From the NCBI GenBank assembly GCA_910579275.1, contig CAJTTO010000034.1:1-47480 (forward strand): a DNA stretch of 47,480 bases. The letters run 5' to 3'. Each line of letters begins with the position of its first letter. The first letter of the stretch is position 1. The notes under the pieces are model-generated. The model had not been told where the DNA came from. It made no database searches and was given only the letters and a program-made list of their open reading frames with translations. Positions 25,387 through 32,651 of this stretch are shown here, one piece after another. The DNA comes from an uncultured Lachnospiraceae bacterium. Lineage in GTDB: Bacteria > Bacillota > Clostridia > Lachnospirales > Lachnospiraceae. The position numbers and the translations under genes were made by a program.

Positions 25387-25407
25387 CCTATGTACCTTAT
25401 ACGCGTC

Positions 25408-26526
25408 TTATTTCACCATCACATCCGCAAAGGAGAACTCACCCTCCGTCACTGCGAAAAGTTCCTGTTTTGCAAGTCCGAAGCAGTCAATCATCTCCGG
25501 CGAGAACAGACCGCACTCGCCTTCGATAATCATGCGCGCTGCCTCCTCGACCGCGAACGGATCCTTGTATACACGTTTGCTTACTAGCGCGTCATACACA
25601 TCGACTACGGAGACAATCTGCGCCCAGATAGGGATCTCGTCTCCCTTCAATCCGTCAGGATAGCCCTTCCCGTCGTGGCGCTCATGATGATGTCTGCAAA
25701 TATCATAACAGTAGTGATAGAACTCATTCTCATCCTGCTTGAATTTCTCAAGAAGCTCACACCCATACAGTGTATGCTTCTTCATCTCATCAAATTCTTC
25801 GCCCGTCAGCTTGCCCGGTTTCAGCAGAATGCTGTCCGGAATCGCAATTTTTCCGATATCATGCAGCGCCGACGCATTGACAATCAAAGATGCCTTATCC
25901 TTGGTGATGCCATATTTGGGATAAAATTTCATGATATATTTCAGGAAAAGCTTTGTAAAGTATTTTACACGCTGAATATGCTCGCCGGACTCAAGACTTC
26001 TGAACTCGACAACGGAGCTTAATGCGTTTACCAGAAATTCATTGCTCCGCTCGAGCTTCTCACGGCTTTCCCGCAGCTGTCTTGTACGCTTCTCAAGCTT
26101 GCGCTCAACATAAATCCTGTGCTCAAAAAGCTCCATGATGTTCTTTGCACGCCGCATAACGACATTGGGTGCAAACGGCTTGTAGATAATGTCGGATGCG
26201 CCAAGCTCATACGCCTTTTCGTCCGTCTCGTCTGTCGCCTCCCCTGTTATCATGATGACCGGAATATAATTAATGTAATCCTCATCATTCATGAAACTAA
26301 GCACATCAAGCCCTGACTTCTTGGGCATAAGCAGGTCAAGAAACAGCAGGCACAGCTTGTCGCTGTATTCCATAATAATCCTGATTGCCTGCTCGCCGTC
26401 CTCTGCCTCGATAATATTATACTGCTCGTCAAATATGAATTTAATCATCTCGCGGTTTATCTCCGCATCATCTGCAATTAAAATTGTATTCTTTTCAACT
26501 GCCTCTGTCGTTTTCGTTGTCTCCAT
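25408..26526 (-). CDS. Response regulator with HD-GYP domain
   Basis: 372 aa, cytoplasmic. The receiver (about 14-130) has the acidic pair Asp19/Asp20, phospho-acceptor Asp64 (FLDLLMPKK) and Lys116 (YKPFAPN). A coiled coil (about 138-165) leads to the HD-GYP domain with His221-Asp222 (HDIGKIAIPDSIL) and HHERHDGKGYPDG (279-291), all metal-ligand motifs intact. HD-GYP domains usually hydrolyse cyclic di-GMP (RpfG type), so the predicted output is lowering this messenger, for example in the motility-attachment switch. The gene lies 39 nt after the HPt gene, its likely phosphodonor partner. No histidine kinase is encoded nearby. Confidence 0.93.
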   Translation of the reverse strand: METTKTTEAVEKNTILIADDAEINREMIKFIFDEQYNIIEAEDGEQAIRIIMEYSDKLCLLFLDLLMPKKSGLDVLSFMNDEDYINYIPVIMITGEATDETDEKAYELGASDIIYKPFAPNVVMRRAKNIMELFEHRIYVERKLEKRTRQLRESREKLERSNEFLVNALSSVVEFRSLESGEHIQRVKYFTKLFLKYIMKFYPKYGITKDKASLIVNASALHDIGKIAIPDSILLKPGKLTGEEFDEMKKHTLYGCELLEKFKQDENEFYHYCYDICRHHHERHDGKGYPDGLKGDEIPIWAQIVSVVDVYDALVSKRVYKDPFAVEEAARMIIEGECGLFSPEMIDCFGLAKQELFAVTEGEFSFADVMVK

Positions 26527-26565
26527 GGATGTTCTTTCCTTTCCCCTTATACGTCTTTGGTTTCA

Positions 26566-26916
26566 CTACGCCAACAGCTTCTCAATTCCGGCAATTACAA
26601 TATTGTAGTCTTCCGTCACCACATCCAGCATCTGCTTTGCACTCTCCAAATCTTTGCCCCGGAGTATCTCGGTAATCTCATGGCTGGATTTGTAAAGTCT
26701 TGTAAACGCCATATTCTGGCACATGCCTTTCATCGTATGCGCAGCCCTGAAAGCATCGTCCGCATTTCCGTCATTGATGCACTGGACAAGCGCCTTGTAG
26801 CTCTCATCCCGCGTAAACATGCCCGCAAACTTTCTGATTCTGTCCTCTGTGCGCAGTCTCGACATAATTTCATTGTAGTCGCCGCCCACTTCCTCATAGA
26901 ACTCCTGTACTGTCAT
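26566..26916 (-). CDS. HPt-domain phosphotransfer protein
   Basis: 116 aa, a stand-alone histidine phosphotransfer domain. AAHTMKGMCQN places the phospho-acceptor at His60 in a four-helix bundle. It probably passes phosphate between an unlinked hybrid kinase and the response regulator encoded next to it. ATG at 26916 has GGAGGG 5 nt upstream; the longer frame to 26997 has none. It has its own promoter (26974-27002), so the HPt-regulator pair can be made separately from the chemoreceptor and FIST genes upstream. Confidence 0.88.
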   Translation of the reverse strand: MTVQEFYEEVGGDYNEIMSRLRTEDRIRKFAGMFTRDESYKALVQCINDGNADDAFRAAHTMKGMCQNMAFTRLYKSSHEITEILRGKDLESAKQMLDVVTEDYNIVIAGIEKLLA

Positions 26917-26973
26917 AACTTCCCTCCTGATTTTTGCTAATATTTTCGTAACAAAATTCCGTTCATATTCAAA

Positions 26974-27002
26974 ATTATATATCATATCCGCCCACAATTC
27001 AA
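26974..27002 (-). promoter_or_regulatory. Promoter of the HPt/HD-GYP unit
   Basis: TTGAAT (26997-27002), a 17-bp spacer and a perfect TATAAT (26974-26979) on the minus strand, about 58 bp before the HPt start codon. Confidence 0.7.
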
Positions 27003-27023
27003 CGTTTTTATAAAGTACCGCTC

Positions 27024-27060
27024 ACAAATCCCTTGCGGCAGGGTTACCGCGCAGATTTGT
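27024..27060 (-). other. Hairpin between chemoreceptor and HPt genes
   Basis: ACAAATC...GATTTGT arms with an inner TG-CGG/CCG-CA stem form an imperfect hairpin 14 nt after the chemoreceptor stop. The following sequence is only AT-rich, so it would be a leaky terminator at best. It separates two transcription units. Confidence 0.5.
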
Positions 27061-27073
27061 CCAAAAGTCATTT

Positions 27074-28012
27074 TCAGGAATTGTAGTCGTCGATAATGGG
27101 CGCAATCTGGGACAGCATATTGTCCATATCCTCAAACATGGCACTTTTGGTCGTTCCGAGATTGTTGGCACGGTCAATATGGCTTACAACATCCCGATAC
27201 TGCTCCTTAATCTCATCAAAAAACTGGCCGATCGTCTGCAGCTCCCTGTGCGCGTCATCAATCACGCCGGAAATTTCTGCCTGCACAGTTACGGTATTCT
27301 CCGCCGTTTCCGTAATCTTATTGAACGACTCGTATGTATTATTAACTGTGTCGATATTGCGGTTCAGCGCCTGCTGGGACGCGTTGATGCTGTTGTTCAG
27401 CTCGCCTGTACCGCGTTCCACCTCATGCACACCTGTATCAACTTCCTCTGCCAATCCCTTAATCTCGTCCGCAAGCTCCTTTACATTTGTCGCAACAACG
27501 GCAAACCCCCTGCCGAACTGACCGGCGCGCGCCGCCTCAATTGACGCGTTGAGCGCAAGGATATTGGTCTGATCCGCAATCGAAATAATTTTTTTCATGC
27601 ACCGCTGGATTCCCTCCACGGAAGCCTGCAGCTGTTCAAACGTCTTTTCCATATCACTGTAGGACTGTTTGACCTGCACTGAAGTCTCTTTGAGTTCCTC
27701 CACCTTGCCCTGCGCTTCCAGCACAGCGTCACTGATTGCACCGCGCACCTGTCCAAACTGCCCCGCAACACTGTTAATCTCGGAAAACGACTGTTCAAAC
27801 TCCGACAGCTGGTCGTGAAAATGATCCGCCTTGCGCATCACGCCTGTGAAAGAGCTGCCTACCATGCCAAGCTCCCACAGGGATTCCACCTCTTTGCTGA
27901 CCAGCTCTTTCTGGTATTCTTTGAGACTGTCTGCCACATGCAGCACCGGATAAAGGCTCTTTTCGCTGTTCTGTCCCTTGCCGTTCTTCTTCCATAGCTT
28001 GTCTGAAAACAT
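27074..28012 (-). CDS. Soluble methyl-accepting chemotaxis-type protein
   Basis: 312 aa without membrane segments or a recognisable sensor domain. A short N-terminal part (about 1-50) precedes a long coiled coil whose hairpin tip reads QTNILALNASIEAARAGQFG (148-167), followed by RGFAVVA; this binds CheA and CheW in the chemoreceptor family. The start at 28012 is preferred: AGGGA lies 7 nt upstream, while the frame opens earlier at a TTG without a site. It follows the FIST gene by 16 nt, so the two are cotranscribed. FIST is probably its signal input, perhaps as a separate sensor subunit. Confidence 0.9.
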   Translation of the reverse strand: MFSDKLWKKNGKGQNSEKSLYPVLHVADSLKEYQKELVSKEVESLWELGMVGSSFTGVMRKADHFHDQLSEFEQSFSEINSVAGQFGQVRGAISDAVLEAQGKVEELKETSVQVKQSYSDMEKTFEQLQASVEGIQRCMKKIISIADQTNILALNASIEAARAGQFGRGFAVVATNVKELADEIKGLAEEVDTGVHEVERGTGELNNSINASQQALNRNIDTVNNTYESFNKITETAENTVTVQAEISGVIDDAHRELQTIGQFFDEIKEQYRDVVSHIDRANNLGTTKSAMFEDMDNMLSQIAPIIDDYNS

Positions 28013-28028
28013 GATCTTATCCCTCCCT

Positions 28029-29084
28029 TTACTCAAATACCACGCATGTCATGGACTGGTTGACAAACCGGTTGTTGTAGTGCTCACCGTAGCCGACAAG
28101 GCCTGCATGGTTTCCAAGCTCCGACATTTCCTGCAGATATGTCTCCATATAACCGCGCTCGCAGAACAGCTTGTAACGGAACAGGCAGTTTACTGTAAAG
28201 ACAGCCGAACGGCTCGGGAAATCACGGCAGATATTCTGAATCGTGCGGTGCACAACAGCCTCATAGTCCGCCAGTTCCAGCATAATCAGGACATCCGAAT
28301 CATTTACCTGACGGAAACACGCAAGCGCGTCGCCCTGAACCTCTTTTATAGAAATAATGCAGGTGTCGTCACCGTTGATTTTTCCAAAAGGATTCTGGAA
28401 TGTCTGTGTCAGAATCTGTTCGTCCGTTACGTGCAGAATGCTTTTGTAGACCTGCTTGGCAGACTTGCCGTTCAGCGTTCCGATTACATAATTTTCTTTG
28501 TCCGTGTCCGATGCAATAAACCTGTAGTTTCCATGCTTGCGGTAAATATTCTCCTTGTAGGTCTTGACCTTTCCGTTGAGATTCCGCACAATCGCGTAAG
28601 CGACTGCGTCCTCATAAATCCTTCCGTTTACAGCCACCTTTCCCGCGTCGCCCGTACCGCCGACAAGCGATATTCCGCGGCGGTTTAACACTGTGTTAAT
28701 CGTGGTGAGCACACAGGCATCGTTTCCGGAACAAAAATCGATGCACACCGTATCCGCACTCGTTCCGTTTACTATCTGCACGTCCTCCTCAAGACGCTTT
28801 ATGTATTTGGCAGGCATGACAGAGACCTGTTCCAGAACATTCGCCGCAGCGCTTACGCCGTCATAAAAGGCGACGACGCCGACTCCTTCCTCCACCACTC
28901 TGATATCGTAACTCATTCCGATGCAGCCAATGCTTGGAACTCCCGGATAATATTTTTCCAGCGTTTTAACATGGGTTTCAAACTGGGCATTGTTGGACAT
29001 CAGCATAATAAACTGAGGGTTATCCAGCCCTTTGACCGCTTCCGCCAGATCTCCGTTTTGGCTCATTCCAAAAAACTGTCTCAT
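28029..29084 (-). CDS. FIST-domain sensory protein
   Basis: 351 aa, no signal peptide. The N-terminal half (MRQFFGMSQNGDLAEAVKGL to about residue 195) fits FIST_N, with SIGCIGMSYD and DFCSGNDACVLTTINTVL, and the rest fits FIST_C, with GYGEHYNNRFVNQSMTCVVFE as the typical C-terminal end. FIST domains are predicted to bind small ligands, probably amino acids, and are often linked to chemoreceptors and c-di-GMP proteins. AAGGAGG lies 7 nt before the ATG. It is the promoter-proximal gene of a two-gene unit with the soluble chemoreceptor. The ligand is unknown. Confidence 0.88.
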   Translation of the reverse strand: MRQFFGMSQNGDLAEAVKGLDNPQFIMLMSNNAQFETHVKTLEKYYPGVPSIGCIGMSYDIRVVEEGVGVVAFYDGVSAAANVLEQVSVMPAKYIKRLEEDVQIVNGTSADTVCIDFCSGNDACVLTTINTVLNRRGISLVGGTGDAGKVAVNGRIYEDAVAYAIVRNLNGKVKTYKENIYRKHGNYRFIASDTDKENYVIGTLNGKSAKQVYKSILHVTDEQILTQTFQNPFGKINGDDTCIISIKEVQGDALACFRQVNDSDVLIMLELADYEAVVHRTIQNICRDFPSRSAVFTVNCLFRYKLFCERGYMETYLQEMSELGNHAGLVGYGEHYNNRFVNQSMTCVVFE

Positions 29085-29116
29085 GCTTTCGCCTCCTTAA
29101 GTATTTTCACTAGCAC

Positions 29117-29171
29117 GTCAAAATATTTTGACAACTGTCTTGATTATACGTTAAAAAACAGCAAAGTGCAA
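29117..29171 (-). promoter_or_regulatory. FIST promoter with 16-bp palindrome
   Basis: TTGCAC (29166-29171), a 17-bp spacer and TATAAT (29143-29148) form a good promoter. A perfect palindrome, GTCAAAATATTTTGAC (29117-29132), lies just past the expected start of transcription and is well placed as a repressor operator. Its binder is unknown. Confidence 0.7.
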
Positions 29172-29210
29172 TGACTAATTGTCCTCCGCGCACAAAAAAA
29201 GTAATTGTTC

Positions 29211-29353
29211 GTTACTGTTCAGACGTCCGCTAAAATAGTGGGAATCATGCGCCAAAATGCTTGCCTTTTCGCATTTTGTGTGCAAAATCTGTTATAATTC
29301 ACACCTCAATAGCTTGTATGTCGATAAAAACCGGCGTGGGTGTGAATTGTAAC
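29211..29353. mobile_element. 143-bp MITE-like element, copy B
   Basis: It is 96 percent identical (137 of 143) to the element at 6792-6934 and has the same ends, GTTACTGTTCAG...GAATTGTAAC. Flanks AATTGTTC (29203-29210) and AATCGTTC (29354-29361) match at 7 of 8, an aged target duplication. Internal hairpins are at 29253-29278 (8-bp stem) and 29296-29348 (10-bp stem AATTCACACC/GGTGTGAATT). It lies between the divergent FIST and DUF402 genes. It codes for nothing and no transposase is in the window. Confidence 0.8.
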
Positions 29354-29391
29354 AATCGTTCGTTACAGTTCAGAACTGTCTGCAAAAAACA

Positions 29392-29420
29392 TTGAAGCAA
29401 GCCCCCAAATGCGTTACACT
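29392..29420 (+). promoter_or_regulatory. Predicted promoter of the DUF402 gene
   Basis: TTGAAG (29392-29397), 17 bp and TACACT (29415-29420) precede the gene by 47 bp. The palindrome CAGTTCAGAACTG lies 4 bp upstream (29376-29388 approximately). Confidence 0.45.
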
Positions 29421-29467
29421 ATAGACAGGTACCATCATTCACATTTTATATTGGAGGAGAACAGGCC

Positions 29468-29947
29468 ATGGAACAATTAAAAATTTACCGCAGACGTATG
29501 ATACCTGATGAATGTATTCTGCTCAAGGACGACATTATTCTCGAGCAGACAAATGACATTATTGTCACAAAATGGAACACACTGAAACCGCGCCGTGATT
29601 TTCATCATGGCTACTCCTGCTATTTTTTGAAGGCGGGATACAAGATCAGCAAATTTTACCGCGCAGACAACACGCTCCTCTATTGGTACTGTGATATTGT
29701 GGACTATCATTATAAAGAAGCCGAGCATGCGCTTATCGTCACGGATCTTCTGGCTGACGTGGTTATTTATCCCGACGGCTATGTCAAGGTACTTGACATC
29801 AACGAGCTTGCCATTGCCCTCGAAAAAAACCTGTGCCCGCCCGAGACAGTGACGCAGGCTTTGCGCAAGCTCGACAGCCTGCTGAACATGATATACGATG
29901 ACAAATTTGACACGCTCTCCGTCAAAATCGAGCACTGGGTCAAATAA
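29468..29947 (+). CDS. DUF402-domain protein
   Basis: 159 aa, cytoplasmic. A beta-rich fold with the family pattern: YFLKAGYKISKFY, then YWYCDIVDYHY, then DLLADVVIYPDGYVKVLDINEL, whose acidic residues are the expected metal and phosphate-binding face. DUF402 proteins related to Ntdp hydrolyse nucleoside di- or triphosphates; whether this one does is not known. GGAGGAGAA precedes the ATG. It stands alone between the MITE copy B and the MotA-like gene. Gap 29948-30117 has no gene, only a 12-bp palindrome. Confidence 0.82.
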   Translation: MEQLKIYRRRMIPDECILLKDDIILEQTNDIIVTKWNTLKPRRDFHHGYSCYFLKAGYKISKFYRADNTLLYWYCDIVDYHYKEAEHALIVTDLLADVVIYPDGYVKVLDINELAIALEKNLCPPETVTQALRKLDSLLNMIYDDKFDTLSVKIEHWVK

Positions 29948-30002
29948 ATACTCCTTTCTTTACTTCCTGAGTAGTATGTTCATACAACACCGTAAATGAT
30001 AT

Positions 30003-30014
30003 GCTGATATCAGC
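30003..30014. promoter_or_regulatory. 12-bp palindrome upstream of the MotA-like gene
   Basis: GCTGATATCAGC is a perfect palindrome about 100 bp before the gene, overlapping a weak -10-like TATGCT. It may be an operator; support is slight. Confidence 0.3.
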
Positions 30015-30117
30015 CATTCATGGCGCTGTGTGAGCTTTTCAAATGTACGCTAAGGAGGTGACGACCGAAATTTAAAAACCAAAATTTATTCACATGACTT
30101 TAATAAGGAGGGATTTT

Positions 30118-30594
30118 ATGTATTTATTGTCTATTTTACTGCTTATGCTGCTCTGCATCGGATACTCCATCGTAATCTCCAATGGAAACATATTTTATTA
30201 CCTCGACCCTGCGAGTCTGCTGCTGGTGCTTTTATTTGTACTGCCGATTCTTTTAAGCGCAGGGCTGCTGAAGGATTTTAACAATGCATTCCGGTTAAGC
30301 GTCAGCCTGAAGAAAACATGCGCCCGCGTTGAGCTTCTGCGGGCTGTCGAGTCCGTAAACCTCGCCATCAAGGCATTGTGGGCATCCGGAATTTTTCATT
30401 CCACGTTCGGAATCATCCATACGCTTGCCAAAACGGAGGGCGAACTGCTGGCGCCAACCGCTTCCGTGGCGCTGATAACACTGCTGTACGCGGCCTTTTT
30501 CGTCATAATGCTGCTGCCACTGCGCTCAAGACTTCTTGTCCGGCTGCATGAGCTTCCCGAGCATCCGGAAAAATCCGACACGGAAGATCCCTGA
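30118..30594 (+). CDS. Small MotA/ExbB-like membrane protein
   Basis: 158 aa with four predicted membrane helices. The stretch LDPASLLLVLLFVLPILLSAG followed by LKDFNNAF, and the later AIKALWASGIFHSTFGIIHTL, resemble the conserved parts of MotA/TolQ/ExbB channels, which form helices around an ion-driven rotor or plug. Large cytoplasmic loops of true MotA are missing, so it is not an ordinary flagellar stator. The start at 30118 is chosen over 30094 because AGGAGGGA lies inside the longer frame, 5 nt before this ATG. It is 33 nt upstream of the membrane-anchored LuxR-type gene and likely cotranscribed with it. The family match is tentative. Confidence 0.6.
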   Translation: MYLLSILLLMLLCIGYSIVISNGNIFYYLDPASLLLVLLFVLPILLSAGLLKDFNNAFRLSVSLKKTCARVELLRAVESVNLAIKALWASGIFHSTFGIIHTLAKTEGELLAPTASVALITLLYAAFFVIMLLPLRSRLLVRLHELPEHPEKSDTEDP

Positions 30595-30627
30595 AAACAT
30601 TACACTTTATAAAATCAGGAGTGCTTT

Positions 30628-31281
30628 ATGAGAAAAAAATGGCAGATATTTCTTTCTATTGTTTTATACATTATCATACTGACTTGCGCCATGGATTTCA
30701 ACATTCTAAGGCTGATTGACTTACAGCTGGTTTTCCTGACCCTCGTCGGTACGCTGATACTGACCATTCCGTTTTATGAAAAGGGAATCGGACATCAGGA
30801 GCTTTTATATATATTTGGAAGAAAATCAATCGAGACAGGTTTTATCCAGACTTTCCTGCTGCTATTTGCCAGACTTCAGAATGATGCAGGATACGAAAGA
30901 ATCCTAAGCGACCTCGCCTTGTGCTTTCGCCCGCTGCTCTACGGATTCTGCCTGTTTATCCTCTTGACCGAAAAGCCGGAGCGCAAAACAGCGGACATCA
31001 AATCCGGCTGCGGGGAATCGGGCGCACAGCCTCCCGACAGTCCGGACAGCAGCGGGGAAGAGCAAAAAACATGCCCCTTACAGGAATTTGTAAAAACATA
31101 TGGGCTGACCAAGCGCGAGACGGAAATTACGCAGCTCGTCCTTCAGGGTAAAACCAACGCGGAGATTGCCGAGACGCTTTTTATATCCGACACCACCGTC
31201 AAAAAACATGTGTCCAACATTTTTGAGAAGACAGGAATCAACAGACGTGAGGAGCTTATCATTAAAATACGGGACGAATAA
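30628..31281 (+). CDS. Membrane-anchored LuxR-type transcriptional regulator
   Basis: 217 aa. Residues 1-115 carry about three membrane segments, including LRLIDLQLVFLTLVGTLILT, which echoes the MotA-like IDPASLLLVL motif of the gene before it. A polar, Ser/Pro/Gly-rich linker (about 116-150) leads to a complete LuxR/GerE helix-turn-helix: LTKRETEITQLVLQGKTNAE, then IAETLFISDTTVKKHVSNIF. There is no receiver domain. A DNA-binding domain tethered to the membrane and paired with a membrane partner suggests direct sensing of envelope state or ion flow. AGGAG precedes the ATG. It ends in a terminator overlapping its stop codon. Confidence 0.85.
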   Translation: MRKKWQIFLSIVLYIIILTCAMDFNILRLIDLQLVFLTLVGTLILTIPFYEKGIGHQELLYIFGRKSIETGFIQTFLLLFARLQNDAGYERILSDLALCFRPLLYGFCLFILLTEKPERKTADIKSGCGESGAQPPDSPDSSGEEQKTCPLQEFVKTYGLTKRETEITQLVLQGKTNAEIAETLFISDTTVKKHVSNIFEKTGINRREELIIKIRDE

Positions 31282-31302
31282 GGATTTTCCTATTCGTCCC
31301 GT
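31269..31302. terminator. Bidirectional terminator between LuxR-type and CDF genes
   Basis: A 12-bp perfect stem (ACGGGACGAATA at 31269-31280 with its complement at 31291-31302) extends by GG/CC past one bulged A. It overlaps the stop of the plus-strand gene and lies 6 nt past the stop of the convergent exporter gene. Confidence 0.75.
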
Positions 31303-31307
31303 ATGTT

Positions 31308-32201
31308 TTATTCTGCCGGATTCACATGCACCATGATATGCTTGACGCTCGAGAAGCTCTGTTCTATGGAGTCATGCACATGCTCCGCAATTTTGTGGGC
31401 ATCGCGCAGTGTCGCATCCCCGTCCGCACGGATTTCAATGTCCACATAAATTCTGTTGCCAAAGACCCTTGTGCGCAGCAAATCCACGCCAAGCACGCCC
31501 TCCTGTGAGAGTGCACAGCTTTTCAGGTCATTTTCCACCGACTCGTCGCATGCCTTGTCAACCATCTTGTCGACGGCATCCTTGAAAATCTCATATGCCG
31601 CTTTCCCGATGAAAAAGCAGATACACAGGCTTGCCACAGCATCGCAGACGGGATATCCGAGCCTTGCACCCGCAATACCAATCAGCGCACCGACTGACGA
31701 CAGCGCATCCGAACGATGATGCCATGCGTCAGCCATCAGCGCGCTCGAATCAATTTTTTTGGCGTGAATCCGCGTGTACCAGTACATCCCCTCCTTGACG
31801 GCGATCGAGACAATCGCCGCCACAAGCGCCAGAAATCCCGGAACCAAAATGTGCTCATCGTTTCCCGAGAGGATTTTTGCCACGGCAGCGTAACCGATGC
31901 CAAGTCCCGTAAACGCCAGAATAGTCGCAAGGATAACAGCCGCCACGCACTCCATGCGCTCGTGCCCGTAAGGATGCTCCTTGTCGGATGCCTTTCCCGA
32001 CAGCCGGATGCCGACAATCACCACAACCGTACTGATGACATCCGAAGCGGAGTGAACCGCGTCGCTGACCATCGCTCCCGAATTTGCCACTATCCCTGCC
32101 AGCAGCTTGAATACGGACAATACCACGTTTGCCACAATGCTCACAAAGGAAACGCGCATTGCTGTTTTTTCAAAATCATTTTTCACGACGTCTGTTCCCA
32201 T
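31308..32201 (-). CDS. Cation diffusion facilitator metal exporter (CzcD/FieF type)
   Basis: 297 aa. Six membrane helices in the N-terminal two thirds, with the metal-site motifs MVSDAVHSASD (helix 2) and ALMADAWHHRSDA (helix 5), followed by a cytoplasmic ferredoxin-like domain ending HIMVHVNPAE. HPYGHERME between helices 2 and 3 is also typical. CDF proteins export divalent metals in exchange for protons. Start 32201 is supported by GGGGGA upstream; an alternative ATG lies 12 nt earlier, and a longer frame to 32300 runs into the leader. The upstream NiCo-type riboswitch predicts cobalt and nickel as the metals that induce it. Confidence 0.92.
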   Translation of the reverse strand: MGTDVVKNDFEKTAMRVSFVSIVANVVLSVFKLLAGIVANSGAMVSDAVHSASDVISTVVVIVGIRLSGKASDKEHPYGHERMECVAAVILATILAFTGLGIGYAAVAKILSGNDEHILVPGFLALVAAIVSIAVKEGMYWYTRIHAKKIDSSALMADAWHHRSDALSSVGALIGIAGARLGYPVCDAVASLCICFFIGKAAYEIFKDAVDKMVDKACDESVENDLKSCALSQEGVLGVDLLRTRVFGNRIYVDIEIRADGDATLRDAHKIAEHVHDSIEQSFSSVKHIMVHVNPAE

Positions 32202-32317
32202 AAAATCCCCCATTTCTGCCAAAATCCGCAAAGGCGGCTCTAAGATCCCTGCAATGTTTAAAATGCTAAAGTTGTGGGATTTTATGTAAAAGAAAAACAC
32301 CCACGTATCAGTAATAG

Positions 32318-32412
32318 CATCTACTGTCCCGCGGATGTGATATCCACTGTCGCATATGCGACCCGGCTCCGAGGATGCTCCCCCGGCCTGATCAGTTTGT
32401 ACTGTAGATTTG
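32318..32412 (-). promoter_or_regulatory. NiCo (czcD) riboswitch
   Basis: The minus-strand leader reads ACTGATCAGG, hairpin (CCGGGGGAGCATCCTCGG), AGCCGGG, hairpin TCGCATATGCGA, CAG, hairpin GTGGATATCACATCCGC, GGGACAG. The order and junction sequences (ACUGANCAGG, AGCCGGG, GGGACAG) agree with the NiCo aptamer as I remember it, a four-way junction that binds Co2+ or Ni2+ and controls czcD-type exporters. It stands about 115 nt before the CDF start. Downstream CAGTA...TACTG and a T-rich stretch may be the expression platform. The closing helix P1 is short here (ACTG/CAGT), which lowers certainty. Confidence 0.75.
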
Positions 32413-32494
32413 TATGCAGTGCAAAGAGTCCTTTTATTGTATCATATGCTCCAGTGTGCCGGCGCGTCCCTATATGGTCCGGCTTTGTTCTATA

Positions 32495-32523
32495 AATATA
32501 CCATATATTCTTTCCCATTTCAA
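32495..32523 (-). promoter_or_regulatory. Promoter of the riboswitch-CDF transcript
   Basis: TTGAAA (32518-32523), a 17-bp spacer and TATATT (32495-32500) on the minus strand put the start near 32488 and give a leader of about 290 nt containing the riboswitch. Confidence 0.65.
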
Positions 32524-32534
32524 GCAATTTACGT

Positions 32535-32572
32535 ATGATTCCCACTATTTTGGCGGGTGTCTGAACAGTAAC
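32535..32572 (-). repeat. Truncated end of the MITE family (copy C)
   Basis: 38 bp on the minus strand (GTTACTGTTCAGACACCCGC and on to TGGGAATCAT) match the first 38 bp of copies A and B with few changes. The rest of the element is absent. It ends 12 bp from the CDF -35 box. Confidence 0.75.
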
Positions 32573-32603
32573 AGAAATATTTAACCGTAACCATTACTGC
32601 CCA

Positions 32604-32636
32604 GAAAGGACTTCGCATTTACTGCCAAGTCCTTTC
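32604..32636 (-). other. Hairpin downstream of oleate hydratase gene
   Basis: A 10-bp stem (GAAAGGACTT/AAGTCCTTTC) with a 13-nt loop lies 16 nt past the stop at 32652. There is no T run after it on the minus strand, so it is more likely an mRNA 3' stabiliser than a full terminator. Confidence 0.5.
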
Positions 32637-32651
32637 CTGTATTCATAGTCC

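Noticed and set aside
30043..30075. 10-codon ORF with AAGGAGGTG before the MotA-like gene
   Set aside because: The AAGGAGGTG lies inside the frame with no suitable start after it; too short to judge and not followed by attenuator structure.
32321..32545. 74-aa minus-strand frame upstream of the CDF gene
   Set aside because: It starts inside a MITE fragment and runs through the promoter and the riboswitch aptamer; no ribosome binding site and no protein-like features.
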